This document shows positions 7,614 to 15,592 of a stretch of DNA of 64,000 bases, piece by piece. Below the pieces are notes generated by a model. The model did not search any database. It saw only the letters and a program-made list of their open reading frames with translations, and was not told the origin of the DNA. The translations under genes and the position numbers were made by a program. The DNA is from Bacteroidales bacterium UBA1410 (GTDB lineage Bacteria; Bacteroidota; Bacteroidia; Bacteroidales; Dysgonomonadaceae): positions 1-64,000 of the forward strand of contig DBPW01000043.1 of assembly GCA_002305015.1 (NCBI GenBank), given 5' to 3'. Positions within the stretch are counted from its first letter, which is position 1; every line of letters begins with the position of its first letter.

Positions 7614-8909
7614 TTATGCTGTTTTTGCCATTAAATCAAAAGGAAGAGCAGAAGTGATATTCACATCGTAAAAAGATCCGGTTTCCAGAGGCCTGTTTTT
7701 TTCGATGAGTACTTCACCATCTACTTCAGGAGAATCGAATTCCGTTCGTCCGATAAAATAATCGGGCTCTTCTCGGTCGATTATCACTTTCAGGGTTTTC
7801 CCTACTTTCGCTTCATTGATTTCCAGGGAGATCTCTTCTTGCAGGTTCATCAGCATGTCCATGCGTTTTTGTTTTGTTTCGGCGGGAATCATGTCCACGT
7901 AATGTTTGTCCGCATACGTTCCTTCTTCATGAGAGTAGGGGAAAGCCCCGAGTCGTTCGAAACGGATTTGCTTCACAAATTCCAGCAGCTCGGCAAAATC
8001 TTCTTCCGTTTCTCCCGGATGTCCTACCATCATGGTTGTGCGCAGATGAATTCCCGGCACTTCTTCACGTAAACGATAAATCAGCTCGAGGGTTTCTTGT
8101 TTGGTAATGTTTCGACGCATCATTTTCAGCATACGATCGCTGATATGTTGCAGGGCAATATCCAGGTAGTTGCACACTTTATCACATTCGCGCATCACCC
8201 GCAGCAAATCCATCGGGAAATGTGCCGGGTATGCGTAATGTAGTCTTATCCATTCTACACCTTCGATATCGGCCACGCGCTCAACCAGCTCCGGCAACAT
8301 CATTTTTTTATACCGATCTATACCGTAATACGTGAGATCTTGGGCAATCAACTGAAATTCCTTAACACCCTTATTCACCAGAAGTCGCACTTCTTCTTCG
8401 ATTTCCTCCATCGGCCGTGAAACATATTTTCCTGTGATCAGCGGAATGGAACAATAGGCACAGGTGCGATCGCATCCTTCCGATATCTTCAGGTACGCAT
8501 AATGGTTTGGCGTCGAAAGAGTTCGATCTAACTGCAAATCGCATCGGTACGATTTGCCGAGATCGACAATTAATGTTTTCCAGTCGAATTTTCCGTAAAA
8601 ACGATCTACTTCCGGGATTTCTTCGGTCAACTCCTGTCGGTAGCGTTCCGAGAGGCAGCCCATCACGAAGAGTTTTTTCAGTTTCTTTTGCTTCTTTGCC
8701 TCTGCAAAGGAAAGAATCGTATTTATGGACTCTTCTTTGGCATCGCCAATAAACCCGCAGGTATTAATCACAACAATTTCTCCTTTGGGATGTTGTGGAT
8801 CATGTTCCACTGCATATCCATTGGCCGTAAGCTGTCGCATCAATAATTCTGAATCCACCAGATTCTTCGAACAACCCAGCGTAATGATATCGATTTTGTT
8901 TTTAATCAT
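7614..8909 (-). CDS. rimO: Ribosomal protein uS12 methylthiotransferase
   Basis: RimO adds a methylthio group to the conserved aspartate of ribosomal protein uS12, using a radical-SAM cluster and an auxiliary 4Fe-4S cluster. In this 431-residue protein the N-terminal UPF0004 cysteines are Cys13, Cys51 and Cys85. The radical-SAM motif CxxxCxxC is Cys146/150/153. The C-terminus has a TRAM domain (about 375-428). All parts are at family positions. It lies 8 bp downstream of ftsY and directly ahead of the two HU-type genes. MiaB is the only near alternative; the TLGCSKN start and length favour RimO. Confidence 0.95.
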   Translation of the reverse strand: MIKNKIDIITLGCSKNLVDSELLMRQLTANGYAVEHDPQHPKGEIVVINTCGFIGDAKEESINTILSFAEAKKQKKLKKLFVMGCLSERYRQELTEEIPEVDRFYGKFDWKTLIVDLGKSYRCDLQLDRTLSTPNHYAYLKISEGCDRTCAYCSIPLITGKYVSRPMEEIEEEVRLLVNKGVKEFQLIAQDLTYYGIDRYKKMMLPELVERVADIEGVEWIRLHYAYPAHFPMDLLRVMRECDKVCNYLDIALQHISDRMLKMMRRNITKQETLELIYRLREEVPGIHLRTTMMVGHPGETEEDFAELLEFVKQIRFERLGAFPYSHEEGTYADKHYVDMIPAETKQKRMDMLMNLQEEISLEINEAKVGKTLKVIIDREEPDYFIGRTEFDSPEVDGEVLIEKNRPLETGSFYDVNITSALPFDLMAKTA

Positions 8910-8917
8910 AACCGATC

Positions 8918-9871
8918 TTATTCTCCAAACAATGAATCAACAAATTCTTTGCTGTTAAAAACCTGCAAGTCTTCCATTCCTTCGCCCAGTCCTATATACT
9001 TTACCGGTATTTTAAATTGGTCTGAAATGCCGATTACTACACCGCCTTTGGCCGTTCCATCGAGTTTGGTGATGGCCAATGCCGTTACATCGGTGGAAGC
9101 CGTGAATTGTTTGGCCTGTTCAAAAGCATTCTGCCCGGTAGAACCATCAAGAACCAACAATACCTCATGGGGAGCACCCGGCACAATTTTGCCCATCACG
9201 TTTTTTATTTTGGTAAGCTCGTTCATCAAATTGGCTTTGTTGTGAAGACGTCCGGCAGTATCGATGATAACCACGTCGACATTGTGTGCTTTTGCTGAGC
9301 TTACTGCATCGAAGGCAACCGATGCAGGGTCTGATCCCATTTTTTGTTTGATTACGGGCACACCCACACGTTCGCCCCAAATGACAAGCTGTTCAACGGC
9401 AGCAGCTCTGAAGGTATCAGCTGCCCCCAGATAAACCGATAAACCGTTTTGTTTAAACCGATAAGCCAACTTCCCTATGGTGGTTGTTTTTCCCACACCG
9501 TTCACCCCAACCACCATAATTACATAAGGTTTTTTATCTTCGGGAACGGCAAATTCGTCTATATCCGTTGAATTGTTTTCGGTGAGTAAGCCGGCAATTT
9601 CATCATGAAGAATATGGGTAAGCTCATCTGTATTCACATACTTGTCGCGTGCCACTCGCTTTTCAATGCGGTCAATGATTTTAAGTGTCGTATCCACTCC
9701 TACGTCAGAAGTCACCAGTATTTCTTCCAAGTTATCGAGTACGGCATCATCAACTTTCGATTTTCCGGCAATTGCCCGATTGAGTTTCGAAAAAAAACTT
9801 TCCTTGGTTTTTTCGAGCCCCTTATCGAAGGTTTCTTTTTTTCCCTTTGAAAATATATCTAATAGGCCCAT
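8918..9871 (-). CDS. ftsY: Signal recognition particle receptor FtsY
   Basis: FtsY is the membrane-associated GTPase that receives ribosome-SRP complexes for co-translational insertion. The NG domain is complete: G1 motif GVNGVGKT, DTAGR (G3), TKLDGTAKGG (G4/G5). The acidic N-terminal A domain of E. coli is absent, as usual in Bacteroidota, leaving 317 residues. The ATG at 9871 (MGLLDIFSK) is preferred over 9898, because a TAGCTTTG promoter at 9896-9903 overlaps the longer start. It begins an operon with rimO and the HU-type genes. Confidence 0.96.
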   Translation of the reverse strand: MGLLDIFSKGKKETFDKGLEKTKESFFSKLNRAIAGKSKVDDAVLDNLEEILVTSDVGVDTTLKIIDRIEKRVARDKYVNTDELTHILHDEIAGLLTENNSTDIDEFAVPEDKKPYVIMVVGVNGVGKTTTIGKLAYRFKQNGLSVYLGAADTFRAAAVEQLVIWGERVGVPVIKQKMGSDPASVAFDAVSSAKAHNVDVVIIDTAGRLHNKANLMNELTKIKNVMGKIVPGAPHEVLLVLDGSTGQNAFEQAKQFTASTDVTALAITKLDGTAKGGVVIGISDQFKIPVKYIGLGEGMEDLQVFNSKEFVDSLFGE

Positions 9872-9895
9872 TTTATCATCAGTTAAACTAGTATA

Positions 9896-9903
9896 CAAAG
9901 CTA
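9896..9903 (-). promoter_or_regulatory. -7 promoter element of ftsY
   Basis: Minus-strand TAGCTTTG matches TAnnTTTG about 25 bp before the FtsY ATG and just after the terminator of the ribosomal-protein operon. Confidence 0.5.
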
Positions 9904-9916
9904 CAAAATACTCAAT

Positions 9917-9953
9917 AAAAAACTTCCCTGCATGTCCATGCAGGGAAGTTTTT
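9917..9953. terminator. Strong bidirectional terminator between DUF4295 gene and ftsY
   Basis: A near-perfect hairpin pairs AAAAACTTCCCTGCAT with its complement around the loop GTCC. A-runs on one side and T-runs on the other allow it to work in both directions. It ends the rpmB-rpmG-DUF4295 operon on the minus strand. Confidence 0.85.
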
Positions 9954-9970
9954 ATATATCTTTAACGTAT

Positions 9971-10132
9971 TTATTTCGATAAATAATCCTTTACCAATTC
10001 ATTCGGAATCATTTCTTCTACAAACGAATATGCTCCTGTTTTAGGCGATTTTACCATTTTAATTACTTTTGTGTAACTTTGGCCCGCCCTTTTAGTCTTA
10101 TCGCGGAATCCTGCAACAACCTTCTTTGCCAT
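9971..10132 (-). CDS. DUF4295 family small basic protein, ribosomal operon
   Basis: This 53-residue basic protein (MAKKVVAGFRDKTKR..., ending KDYLSK) matches the DUF4295 family, found next to bL28 and bL33 in Bacteroidota. It begins 14 bp after rpmG. Operon position, size and charge suggest a ribosomal protein or ribosome-associated factor. A Bacteroidota-specific ribosomal protein called bL38 has been reported from Flavobacterium ribosome structures, and I think this could be the same family but cannot confirm it here. Confidence 0.85.
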   Translation of the reverse strand: MAKKVVAGFRDKTKRAGQSYTKVIKMVKSPKTGAYSFVEEMIPNELVKDYLSK

Positions 10133-10146
10133 AATTTATGTTGTTT

Positions 10147-10335
10147 TTATTTGATTTCTTTATGTATCGTTACCCTTTTCAGAATCGGATTATATTTTTT
10201 CAATTCGAGTCTTTCGGGAGTATTTTTTTTATTTTTTGTAGTAATATACCTTGAAGTACCCGGCAGACCGCTCTCTTTATGTTCCGTGCATTCCAAAATC
10301 ACTTGCACTCTATTTCCTTTTGCTTTCTTTCCCAT
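10147..10335 (-). CDS. rpmG: 50S ribosomal protein bL33
   Basis: Ribosomal protein bL33 (62 residues) with the typical start MGKKAKGNRVQVILEC and the conserved segment TSRYITTKNKKNTPERLELKKYNP. Only one cysteine (Cys16) is present, so this is the zinc-free form without paired CxxC motifs. It is in an operon with rpmB upstream and the DUF4295 gene downstream. Confidence 0.96.
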   Translation of the reverse strand: MGKKAKGNRVQVILECTEHKESGLPGTSRYITTKNKKNTPERLELKKYNPILKRVTIHKEIK

Positions 10336-10355
10336 TGCTTCTTCCTTATTATTTG

Positions 10356-10595
10356 TTATCTATTCAGATATCCTTTTTCTGCAGCCTGTTTAATAGCTGC
10401 ATCTAATCCTATTTTATTGATGAGACGCAATCCTGCAGCTGAAACATTCAAGCTAATCCAACAATCTTCTTCTACCCAATAAAATTTCTTCCGAAACAAA
10501 TTTACGTCAAACTTACGTTTGGTTTTTTTATTGGAGTGAGAGACACGGTTTCCCACCATTGCCTTTTTCCCTGTTATCTGACAAATTCTAGCCAT
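10356..10595 (-). CDS. rpmB: 50S ribosomal protein bL28
   Basis: Ribosomal protein bL28 (79 residues), recognisable from MARICQITGKK, the VGNRVSHSNKKTKR segment and the C-terminal VSAAGLRLINK. First gene of the small ribosomal operon, with a TAATTTTG promoter about 50 bp upstream. Confidence 0.97.
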   Translation of the reverse strand: MARICQITGKKAMVGNRVSHSNKKTKRKFDVNLFRKKFYWVEEDCWISLNVSAAGLRLINKIGLDAAIKQAAEKGYLNR

Positions 10596-10647
10596 TTTCT
10601 TACTGTTTCTTATTCATTATTGATTTGATATTCCGCAAATCAGGGCA

Positions 10648-10655
10648 CAAAATTA
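10648..10655 (-). promoter_or_regulatory. -7 promoter element of the rpmB-rpmG operon
   Basis: Minus-strand TAATTTTG fits TAnnTTTG, 53 bp before the bL28 start. Confidence 0.5.
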
Positions 10656-10697
10656 GCGATATAAATTTTATTTGCCAACTTTTTCGTGAATAATTTT

Positions 10698-11270
10698 TTA
10701 GTTAAATATGCTGCTGAGGTTGTTATATAATTCGTTCACGAAGGTTAATGTTTGCTTTTTGAGGTTCAATTTCATTTCTTTTTGTTCTCCCGACGACGAG
10801 GCAATTGCTGTATCGGTGATCATCTCTTCAGCAGTAAAAATTTTTTTTAAAGCCGAATTTCCTTCTGCATCAATTTGCTCGTAGTTTATATCTCGTACCA
10901 CAAATATACATCCGGCATTGGTGATTGAAGCGTCGAAACGATAGCTCATCAGCATTTTTTTGTTTTTTCCCCCATTGTTTCCGGACAAATTAAATTCGAC
11001 TTTCGAACTTACTGTGATACTTAAATTTTCATTATTAAAACGCATGCTTATTAAGTGAGGATTTCCCGAATAATTATCCTTTGACCATTGACATAAAAGA
11101 GCGTATTTCTGTTCGGCAGAAAGATCCGATCCCGTATAAATGAATTGTCGAAAAACGACCTTTCCGTTTGTTACCGGCACCGAGGTAAAAACCTGTTCTA
11201 TCCTTTTTTGGGCTTTTAGCTGTATGCCGGTAATTAAAATAAGAATTGCCGTTACAATATACTTTTTCAT
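10698..11270 (-). CDS. Exported DUF4468-like protein
   Basis: This 190-residue protein starts with a clear signal peptide (MKKYIVTAILILITGIQLKA, cleaved near residue 20). The rest is a single mixed alpha/beta domain resembling DUF4468 (a TBP-like fold common in Bacteroidota exported proteins), with the EQKYALLCQWSKDNYS region as the most family-like part. No catalytic motif is visible. It stands alone on the minus strand with its own well-formed promoter. Function unknown. Confidence 0.65.
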   Translation of the reverse strand: MKKYIVTAILILITGIQLKAQKRIEQVFTSVPVTNGKVVFRQFIYTGSDLSAEQKYALLCQWSKDNYSGNPHLISMRFNNENLSITVSSKVEFNLSGNNGGKNKKMLMSYRFDASITNAGCIFVVRDINYEQIDAEGNSALKKIFTAEEMITDTAIASSSGEQKEMKLNLKKQTLTFVNELYNNLSSIFN

Positions 11271-11318
11271 TTTAATGTTTTTAAATTATCATTTTCCTAT
11301 TAAACTTGGGTTTGACTG

Positions 11319-11350
11319 CAAACATACAGAAAAGATTAACTAATGACAAA
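11319..11350 (-). promoter_or_regulatory. Complete Bacteroidota promoter (TTTG-N20-TATGTTTG)
   Basis: On the minus strand TTTG (11350-11347) is followed after 20 bp by TATGTTTG (11326-11319). Both elements and the spacing match the Bacteroidota housekeeping promoter. It drives the DUF4468-like gene. Confidence 0.7.
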
Positions 11351-11403
11351 CTTCTTTCCTTAAAAAAATTGCGATTAAGTTTCATTTATCACTTAAAAAT
11401 CCC

Positions 11404-11411
11404 TATTTTTG
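11404..11411 (+). promoter_or_regulatory. -7 promoter element of the TPR-ribH operon
   Basis: TATTTTTG, about 35 bp before the TPR membrane protein start. Confidence 0.45.
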
Positions 11412-11445
11412 CAACTCGAAAATTATAATCCATAATATAATAACT

Positions 11446-12150
11446 ATGTCGAAAAATCAAACGGGAGATAAAACAGAAAAAAAGCTCGAAACTATCGATG
11501 AAAAATTGTCTTCATCGGAACAGTTTTTAGAAAAGAACCAGAAATTAATTCTTTACGCCTTAGCGGTATTGGTTATTGTTGTTGGGGCATTTTTGGCTTA
11601 CCGTTATTTATATTTGGTTCCGAAAAACGAAAAAGCTCAGGCTGCTATCTTCAAAGGTGAACGCTATTTTCAGAATGGAGAGGATTCGCTTGCACTTTTT
11701 GGCAACAACAACGATTACATCGGATTTGAAGCTATCATAAATCAATATGGCGGCACCAAAACAGCTAATTTGGCACATGCATATGCCGGTATTTGCTACA
11801 GCAGATTAGGCGATAATGAACAAGCACTTCATCATCTCAAAAAATTCAACGGAAAAGGTCTTCTGATTACTCCTGCAATTATCGGCTCTATCGGAGACGT
11901 TTATATGAATATGAATAAGCCTGAAGAAGCGATAACCCAATATAAAAAGGCTGCAGAGAAGGCAAATGACGAAATGTTGTCCCCTATTTATTATAAAAAG
12001 ATAGGCATGGTATATTTGTATCAAAAAAACTATGATAAAGCGATTGAAACTTTTACAAAAATAAAAGACAATTATCTCAATACACCGGAAGGCCAAGAAG
12101 CCGATAAGTTTATAGAAGGAGCGAGATTACAAAGTCTCAATCAAAAATAA
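11446..12150 (+). CDS. Membrane-anchored tetratricopeptide repeat protein
   Basis: A 234-residue protein with a charged cytoplasmic N-terminus, one transmembrane helix (about residues 36-55) and a periplasmic region of tetratricopeptide repeats (clearest around 100-140, 150-190 and 180-215). The layout resembles YfgM/UPF0070, a partner of the Sec translocon and periplasmic chaperones, but the identity is too weak to name it. It is 11 bp ahead of ribH and probably co-transcribed with it. Confidence 0.8.
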   Translation: MSKNQTGDKTEKKLETIDEKLSSSEQFLEKNQKLILYALAVLVIVVGAFLAYRYLYLVPKNEKAQAAIFKGERYFQNGEDSLALFGNNNDYIGFEAIINQYGGTKTANLAHAYAGICYSRLGDNEQALHHLKKFNGKGLLITPAIIGSIGDVYMNMNKPEEAITQYKKAAEKANDEMLSPIYYKKIGMVYLYQKNYDKAIETFTKIKDNYLNTPEGQEADKFIEGARLQSLNQK

Positions 12151-12161
12151 TTTTTTAGGAT

Positions 12162-12656
12162 ATGGCAACCGAACTTCACAATTTATCGTCTTACAACGCA
12201 AGTGACGTTCCGGACGGTACGGGAAAAAGAATAGGAATTGTGGTTTCGGAATGGAACACGAATGTTACCACAAAGTTATTGGAAGGAGCATACGAAACTC
12301 TTCTTAAATTTGGTGTAAAACCGGAGGATATTATTATTGATAGTGTTCCCGGTAGTTTTGAACTTACTTATGGCGCAAAATTACTGATTGAAAAAGTTGA
12401 TATTCTTCATGCTGTAATAGCATTGGGATGTGTCATTCAAGGAGAAACGCCTCATTTTACTTATGTTTGTCAGAGTGTTACTCAAGGAATTACCGAACTT
12501 AATCTCAAATACAATATTCCGGTAATTTTTGGGTTGTTGACTACCAATTCGCTTGAACAGGCAAAAGCCCGAGCAGGTGGAAGACATGGGAATAAGGGTG
12601 ATGAAGCTGCTATTACGGCTTTAAAAATGATTGCGTTGAACGAAAAATATAGGTAA
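12162..12656 (+). CDS. ribH: 6,7-dimethyl-8-ribityllumazine synthase
   Basis: RibH condenses 5-amino-6-ribitylamino-uracil with 3,4-dihydroxy-2-butanone 4-phosphate, the penultimate step of riboflavin synthesis. The 164 residues include the substrate-binding SEWN (29-32), PGSFE (63-67), and the catalytic His98 in GETPHF. ribBA, which makes the butanone substrate, lies about 7.5 kb downstream on the same strand. A strong terminator follows at 12731. Confidence 0.96.
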   Translation: MATELHNLSSYNASDVPDGTGKRIGIVVSEWNTNVTTKLLEGAYETLLKFGVKPEDIIIDSVPGSFELTYGAKLLIEKVDILHAVIALGCVIQGETPHFTYVCQSVTQGITELNLKYNIPVIFGLLTTNSLEQAKARAGGRHGNKGDEAAITALKMIALNEKYR

Positions 12657-12730
12657 TAAGAGGGAAAGGGTAAAATTGAGTTGAAATTTTCAGGGTTATT
12701 TTTTGAATCAAGTATATACCCATAAAAAAA

Positions 12731-12770
12731 ATTAAGGATTTGTCATAAATAACAAGTCCTTAATTTTTTT
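12731..12770. terminator. Terminator after ribH
   Basis: A 13-bp stem (ATTAAGGATTTGT with ACAAGTCCTTAAT) has an eight-base loop and T-run on the plus strand. A preceding A-run would let it also stop minus-strand transcripts running out of the tRNA gene. Confidence 0.8.
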
Positions 12771-12837
12771 GTTTGAGTGTGTGCAACATTAAAAACAGTT
12801 TTTAAGAAAAATTCCTGGAACCATTTACCAAGAACAG

Positions 12838-12911
12838 TAGCGAGAGGGGGGTATGATCCCCCGACCTCATGATTATGAATCATGCGCTCTAACCAGCTGA
12901 GCTATCTCGCC
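12838..12911 (-). tRNA. tRNA-Met (anticodon CAT)
   Basis: A 74-nt cloverleaf on the minus strand. The acceptor stem GGCGAGA pairs with TCTCGCT, with a G-U first pair. The D-arm is GCTC/GAGC with AGCTGGTTA, the anticodon arm is CATGA-TTCATAA-TCATG giving anticodon CAT, and the T-stem is GGGGG/CCCCC. CCA is not encoded. The paired first base and elongator-type D-arm suggest elongator Met rather than the initiator. The T-loop reads ATCATAC rather than TTCRANY. A tRNA-Ile2 (lysidine) identity cannot be excluded. Confidence 0.88.
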
Positions 12912-13046
12912 AACATGTTAAGTTGAGATTCATTTCTGAATTCGGTGTGCAAAAGTAGCATAACTTTTTGAATTTTGCAACGGATATCCTGAAAATTTAG
13001 CAGTGTCATGAAACACTCTTTTTAATAATATCTCATCAAAAAAGTG

Positions 13047-13054
13047 TATTTTTG
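13047..13054 (+). promoter_or_regulatory. -7 promoter element of mutS2
   Basis: TATTTTTG, 28 bp before the GTG start of mutS2. Confidence 0.45.
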
Positions 13055-13081
13055 TATTTCTGAAAAAATACGATCATAAAA

Positions 13082-15511
13082 GTGGTTTATCCGGAAAATT
13101 TCGAACAAAAAATCGAATTTCACAAAATTCGTCAACTTGTTGATTCTTTTTGCATGAGTTCGCTTGGGAAAGAAAAAACAAGCGAGATGCATTTTTCAAC
13201 TTCTTTTGAGGAAATCGATAGATGGTTGTCTCAAACAGCAGAGTTTGTTCGTATTCTTGAAGAAGAAGAAAATTTTCCTGCCGATCATTTCTATGATGTG
13301 CGAACGGTGTTGAGACGCCTTACTGTAGAAGGATCATGGATCGATCAACATGCCCTTTTCGAATTTCGGCGATCATTGCTAACCATTTATGCCATTACTG
13401 CGTTTTTACGTCGGGATGAAGATAAGAATCCGAAATACCCCCATCTTTTGTCATTAGCTGCCAATGTGGTAGTTTATCCTGACATTATTAAAAAAATTGA
13501 TGCTATTTTAGATGATTTCGGACAAATTAAAGATACTGCTTCTCCGCAATTGGCAGATATTCGTCGTCGGCTCGCCTCCACCATAAACAGCATTTCCAAA
13601 ACTCTGAACACCCTTTTGCGCAATGCACAATCGGAAGGATTTGTGGAAAAAGATGTAACGCCTGCCATGCGCGACGGGCGATTGGTCATCCCCGTGAATC
13701 CGTCCTACAAACGCAAAATACGAGGCATTATTCATGACGAATCAGCATCGGGTAAAACCGTATACGTTGAACCGGCTGAAGTTGTTGAAGCTAACAACCG
13801 AATTCGGGAATTGGAAAACGAAGAAAGGCGCGAAGTTATACGAATCTTGACAGATTTTGCCAATTATCTACGCCCTTTTCTGCCCGATTTGCTCGAAGCT
13901 TATGAGTTCTTGGGATGGATTGATTTTATTCAGGCAAAAGCCAAATTCGCACTGCAAATTCAGGCCATAAAACCGGATATCGCAGACTCTCCCGAGATTG
14001 ATTGGGTGCAGGCTCTTCATCCTTTGCTGTATTTATCACTTCAAAAACAGAATCGAAAGGTAGTTCCGTTAGATATCGCCTTGAACCAAGAAAATCGAAT
14101 ACTTATCATTTCAGGTCCCAATGCCGGAGGAAAATCGGTTTGTCTCAAAACCGTGGGGCTGCTGCAATATATGGTTCAATGTGGTTTGCTGATACCACTT
14201 AAAGAAAATTCTCATGTAGGCCTCTTCAGCGATATTTTTATCGATATTGGCGACGAGCAATCCATCGAAAACGATCTGTCGACGTATAGTTCGCACTTGC
14301 TCAATATGAAGTTTTTTCTTAAAAACTGTAACGAGAAATCGTTGCTTCTCATTGATGAGTTTGGAAGTGGTACTGAGCCCCAGATTGGCGCAGCCATTGC
14401 TGAAGCCCTGTTGGATCAATTCAATCGGAAGCAATCGTTTGGCGTTATTACAACTCACTACCGCAATATCAAGCATTATGCCAACGACCATCCGGGTGTA
14501 ATTAACGGAGCCATGCTATATGACCGTCATCAAATGCAGCCACTTTTCCAGCTCTCCATTGGAAATCCCGGCAGCTCGTTTGCTGTGGAGATTGCCCAAA
14601 AAATCGGTTTGCCGCAAGAAGTTATCGACAGAGCAGCAGAAATTGTTGGAAGCGATGTTATCAATATTGATAAATATTTGCAGGATATTTCGCGTGACAA
14701 ACGATATTGGGAGCGAAAACGCGAAGAGATCCGTCACGAACGAAAACGCGCAGAAGACCTTTCGTCCAAATATCAAGCCGAGTTGGAAAAAATCGATAAA
14801 CAGAAAAAAGAAATTCTTGCTCAGGCAAAATTACAAGCCGAACAATTATTGGCAGAGAGCAATGCAAAAATAGAGGGGGTTATCCGTGAGATACGTCAGT
14901 CACAGGCAGATAAAGAAAGAACCAAACAAGTGCGCCGTTCGTTAAACGAATTTCGCGAACAGGTGGTCCGTAAAAAAGAAGATGAAACCAACAAACGCTT
15001 GATGTCCCGGTTATCACCCACAAAGAAAAAACCACAAGAAAATGTGCAGTTGTTTCCGGGCGATGCCGTTAGGTTGAAAGGACAAACGGTTGCAGGAAAG
15101 ATTCTGGAAATTCAAGGCAAAAAAGCATGGGTTGTCTTTGGATCTATAAAATCGACAGTAGCTATCGATAAGCTGGAAAAAGTCAGCCAAAGTCAACTTA
15201 AAAAAGAAATGAAAGAGGCGATTCCCGATTCCAATATGCGCGAACTGATGCATGAAAGAAAATTAAAATTCAAACCCGATCTTGATGTTCGCGGCATGCG
15301 TGGCGACGAGGCTTTGCAGGCCGTCATGTATTTTATTGACGACGCCATACAGCTGGGTATTTCTCGCGTACGCATTTTACATGGCACAGGTTCAGGTGCT
15401 TTGCGTCAGATCATACGCGAGTATCTGACCACCGTAAACGGCGTGACCCATTTTCAGGATGAACATGTTGAATTTGGTGGTGCAGGAATTACTGTGGTCG
15501 ATTTGGAATAA
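13082..15511 (+). CDS. mutS2: Endonuclease MutS2
   Basis: MutS2 is a MutS homologue without the mismatch-recognition domain. It suppresses recombination and, in some bacteria, rescues collided ribosomes. The 809 residues show the core and lever domains (1 to about 330), the ATPase with Walker A GPNAGGKS (around 344-351) and LLIDEFGSGTEP as Walker B, a Lys/Glu-rich coiled coil (about 540-640), a KOW-like part, and a C-terminal Smr nuclease domain (about 732-809: DVRGMRGDEA, then HGTGSG). The start is GTG at 13082, since no ATG precedes the conserved N-terminus. Confidence 0.95.
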   Translation: MVYPENFEQKIEFHKIRQLVDSFCMSSLGKEKTSEMHFSTSFEEIDRWLSQTAEFVRILEEEENFPADHFYDVRTVLRRLTVEGSWIDQHALFEFRRSLLTIYAITAFLRRDEDKNPKYPHLLSLAANVVVYPDIIKKIDAILDDFGQIKDTASPQLADIRRRLASTINSISKTLNTLLRNAQSEGFVEKDVTPAMRDGRLVIPVNPSYKRKIRGIIHDESASGKTVYVEPAEVVEANNRIRELENEERREVIRILTDFANYLRPFLPDLLEAYEFLGWIDFIQAKAKFALQIQAIKPDIADSPEIDWVQALHPLLYLSLQKQNRKVVPLDIALNQENRILIISGPNAGGKSVCLKTVGLLQYMVQCGLLIPLKENSHVGLFSDIFIDIGDEQSIENDLSTYSSHLLNMKFFLKNCNEKSLLLIDEFGSGTEPQIGAAIAEALLDQFNRKQSFGVITTHYRNIKHYANDHPGVINGAMLYDRHQMQPLFQLSIGNPGSSFAVEIAQKIGLPQEVIDRAAEIVGSDVINIDKYLQDISRDKRYWERKREEIRHERKRAEDLSSKYQAELEKIDKQKKEILAQAKLQAEQLLAESNAKIEGVIREIRQSQADKERTKQVRRSLNEFREQVVRKKEDETNKRLMSRLSPTKKKPQENVQLFPGDAVRLKGQTVAGKILEIQGKKAWVVFGSIKSTVAIDKLEKVSQSQLKKEMKEAIPDSNMRELMHERKLKFKPDLDVRGMRGDEALQAVMYFIDDAIQLGISRVRILHGTGSGALRQIIREYLTTVNGVTHFQDEHVEFGGAGITVVDLE

Positions 15512-15592
15512 ATTGTCGAGAATATTCATTAACTTTATGGCGTTAAATTAAATTCGTTATTAAACGGAGATAAAATACAAAAAAATCATATT

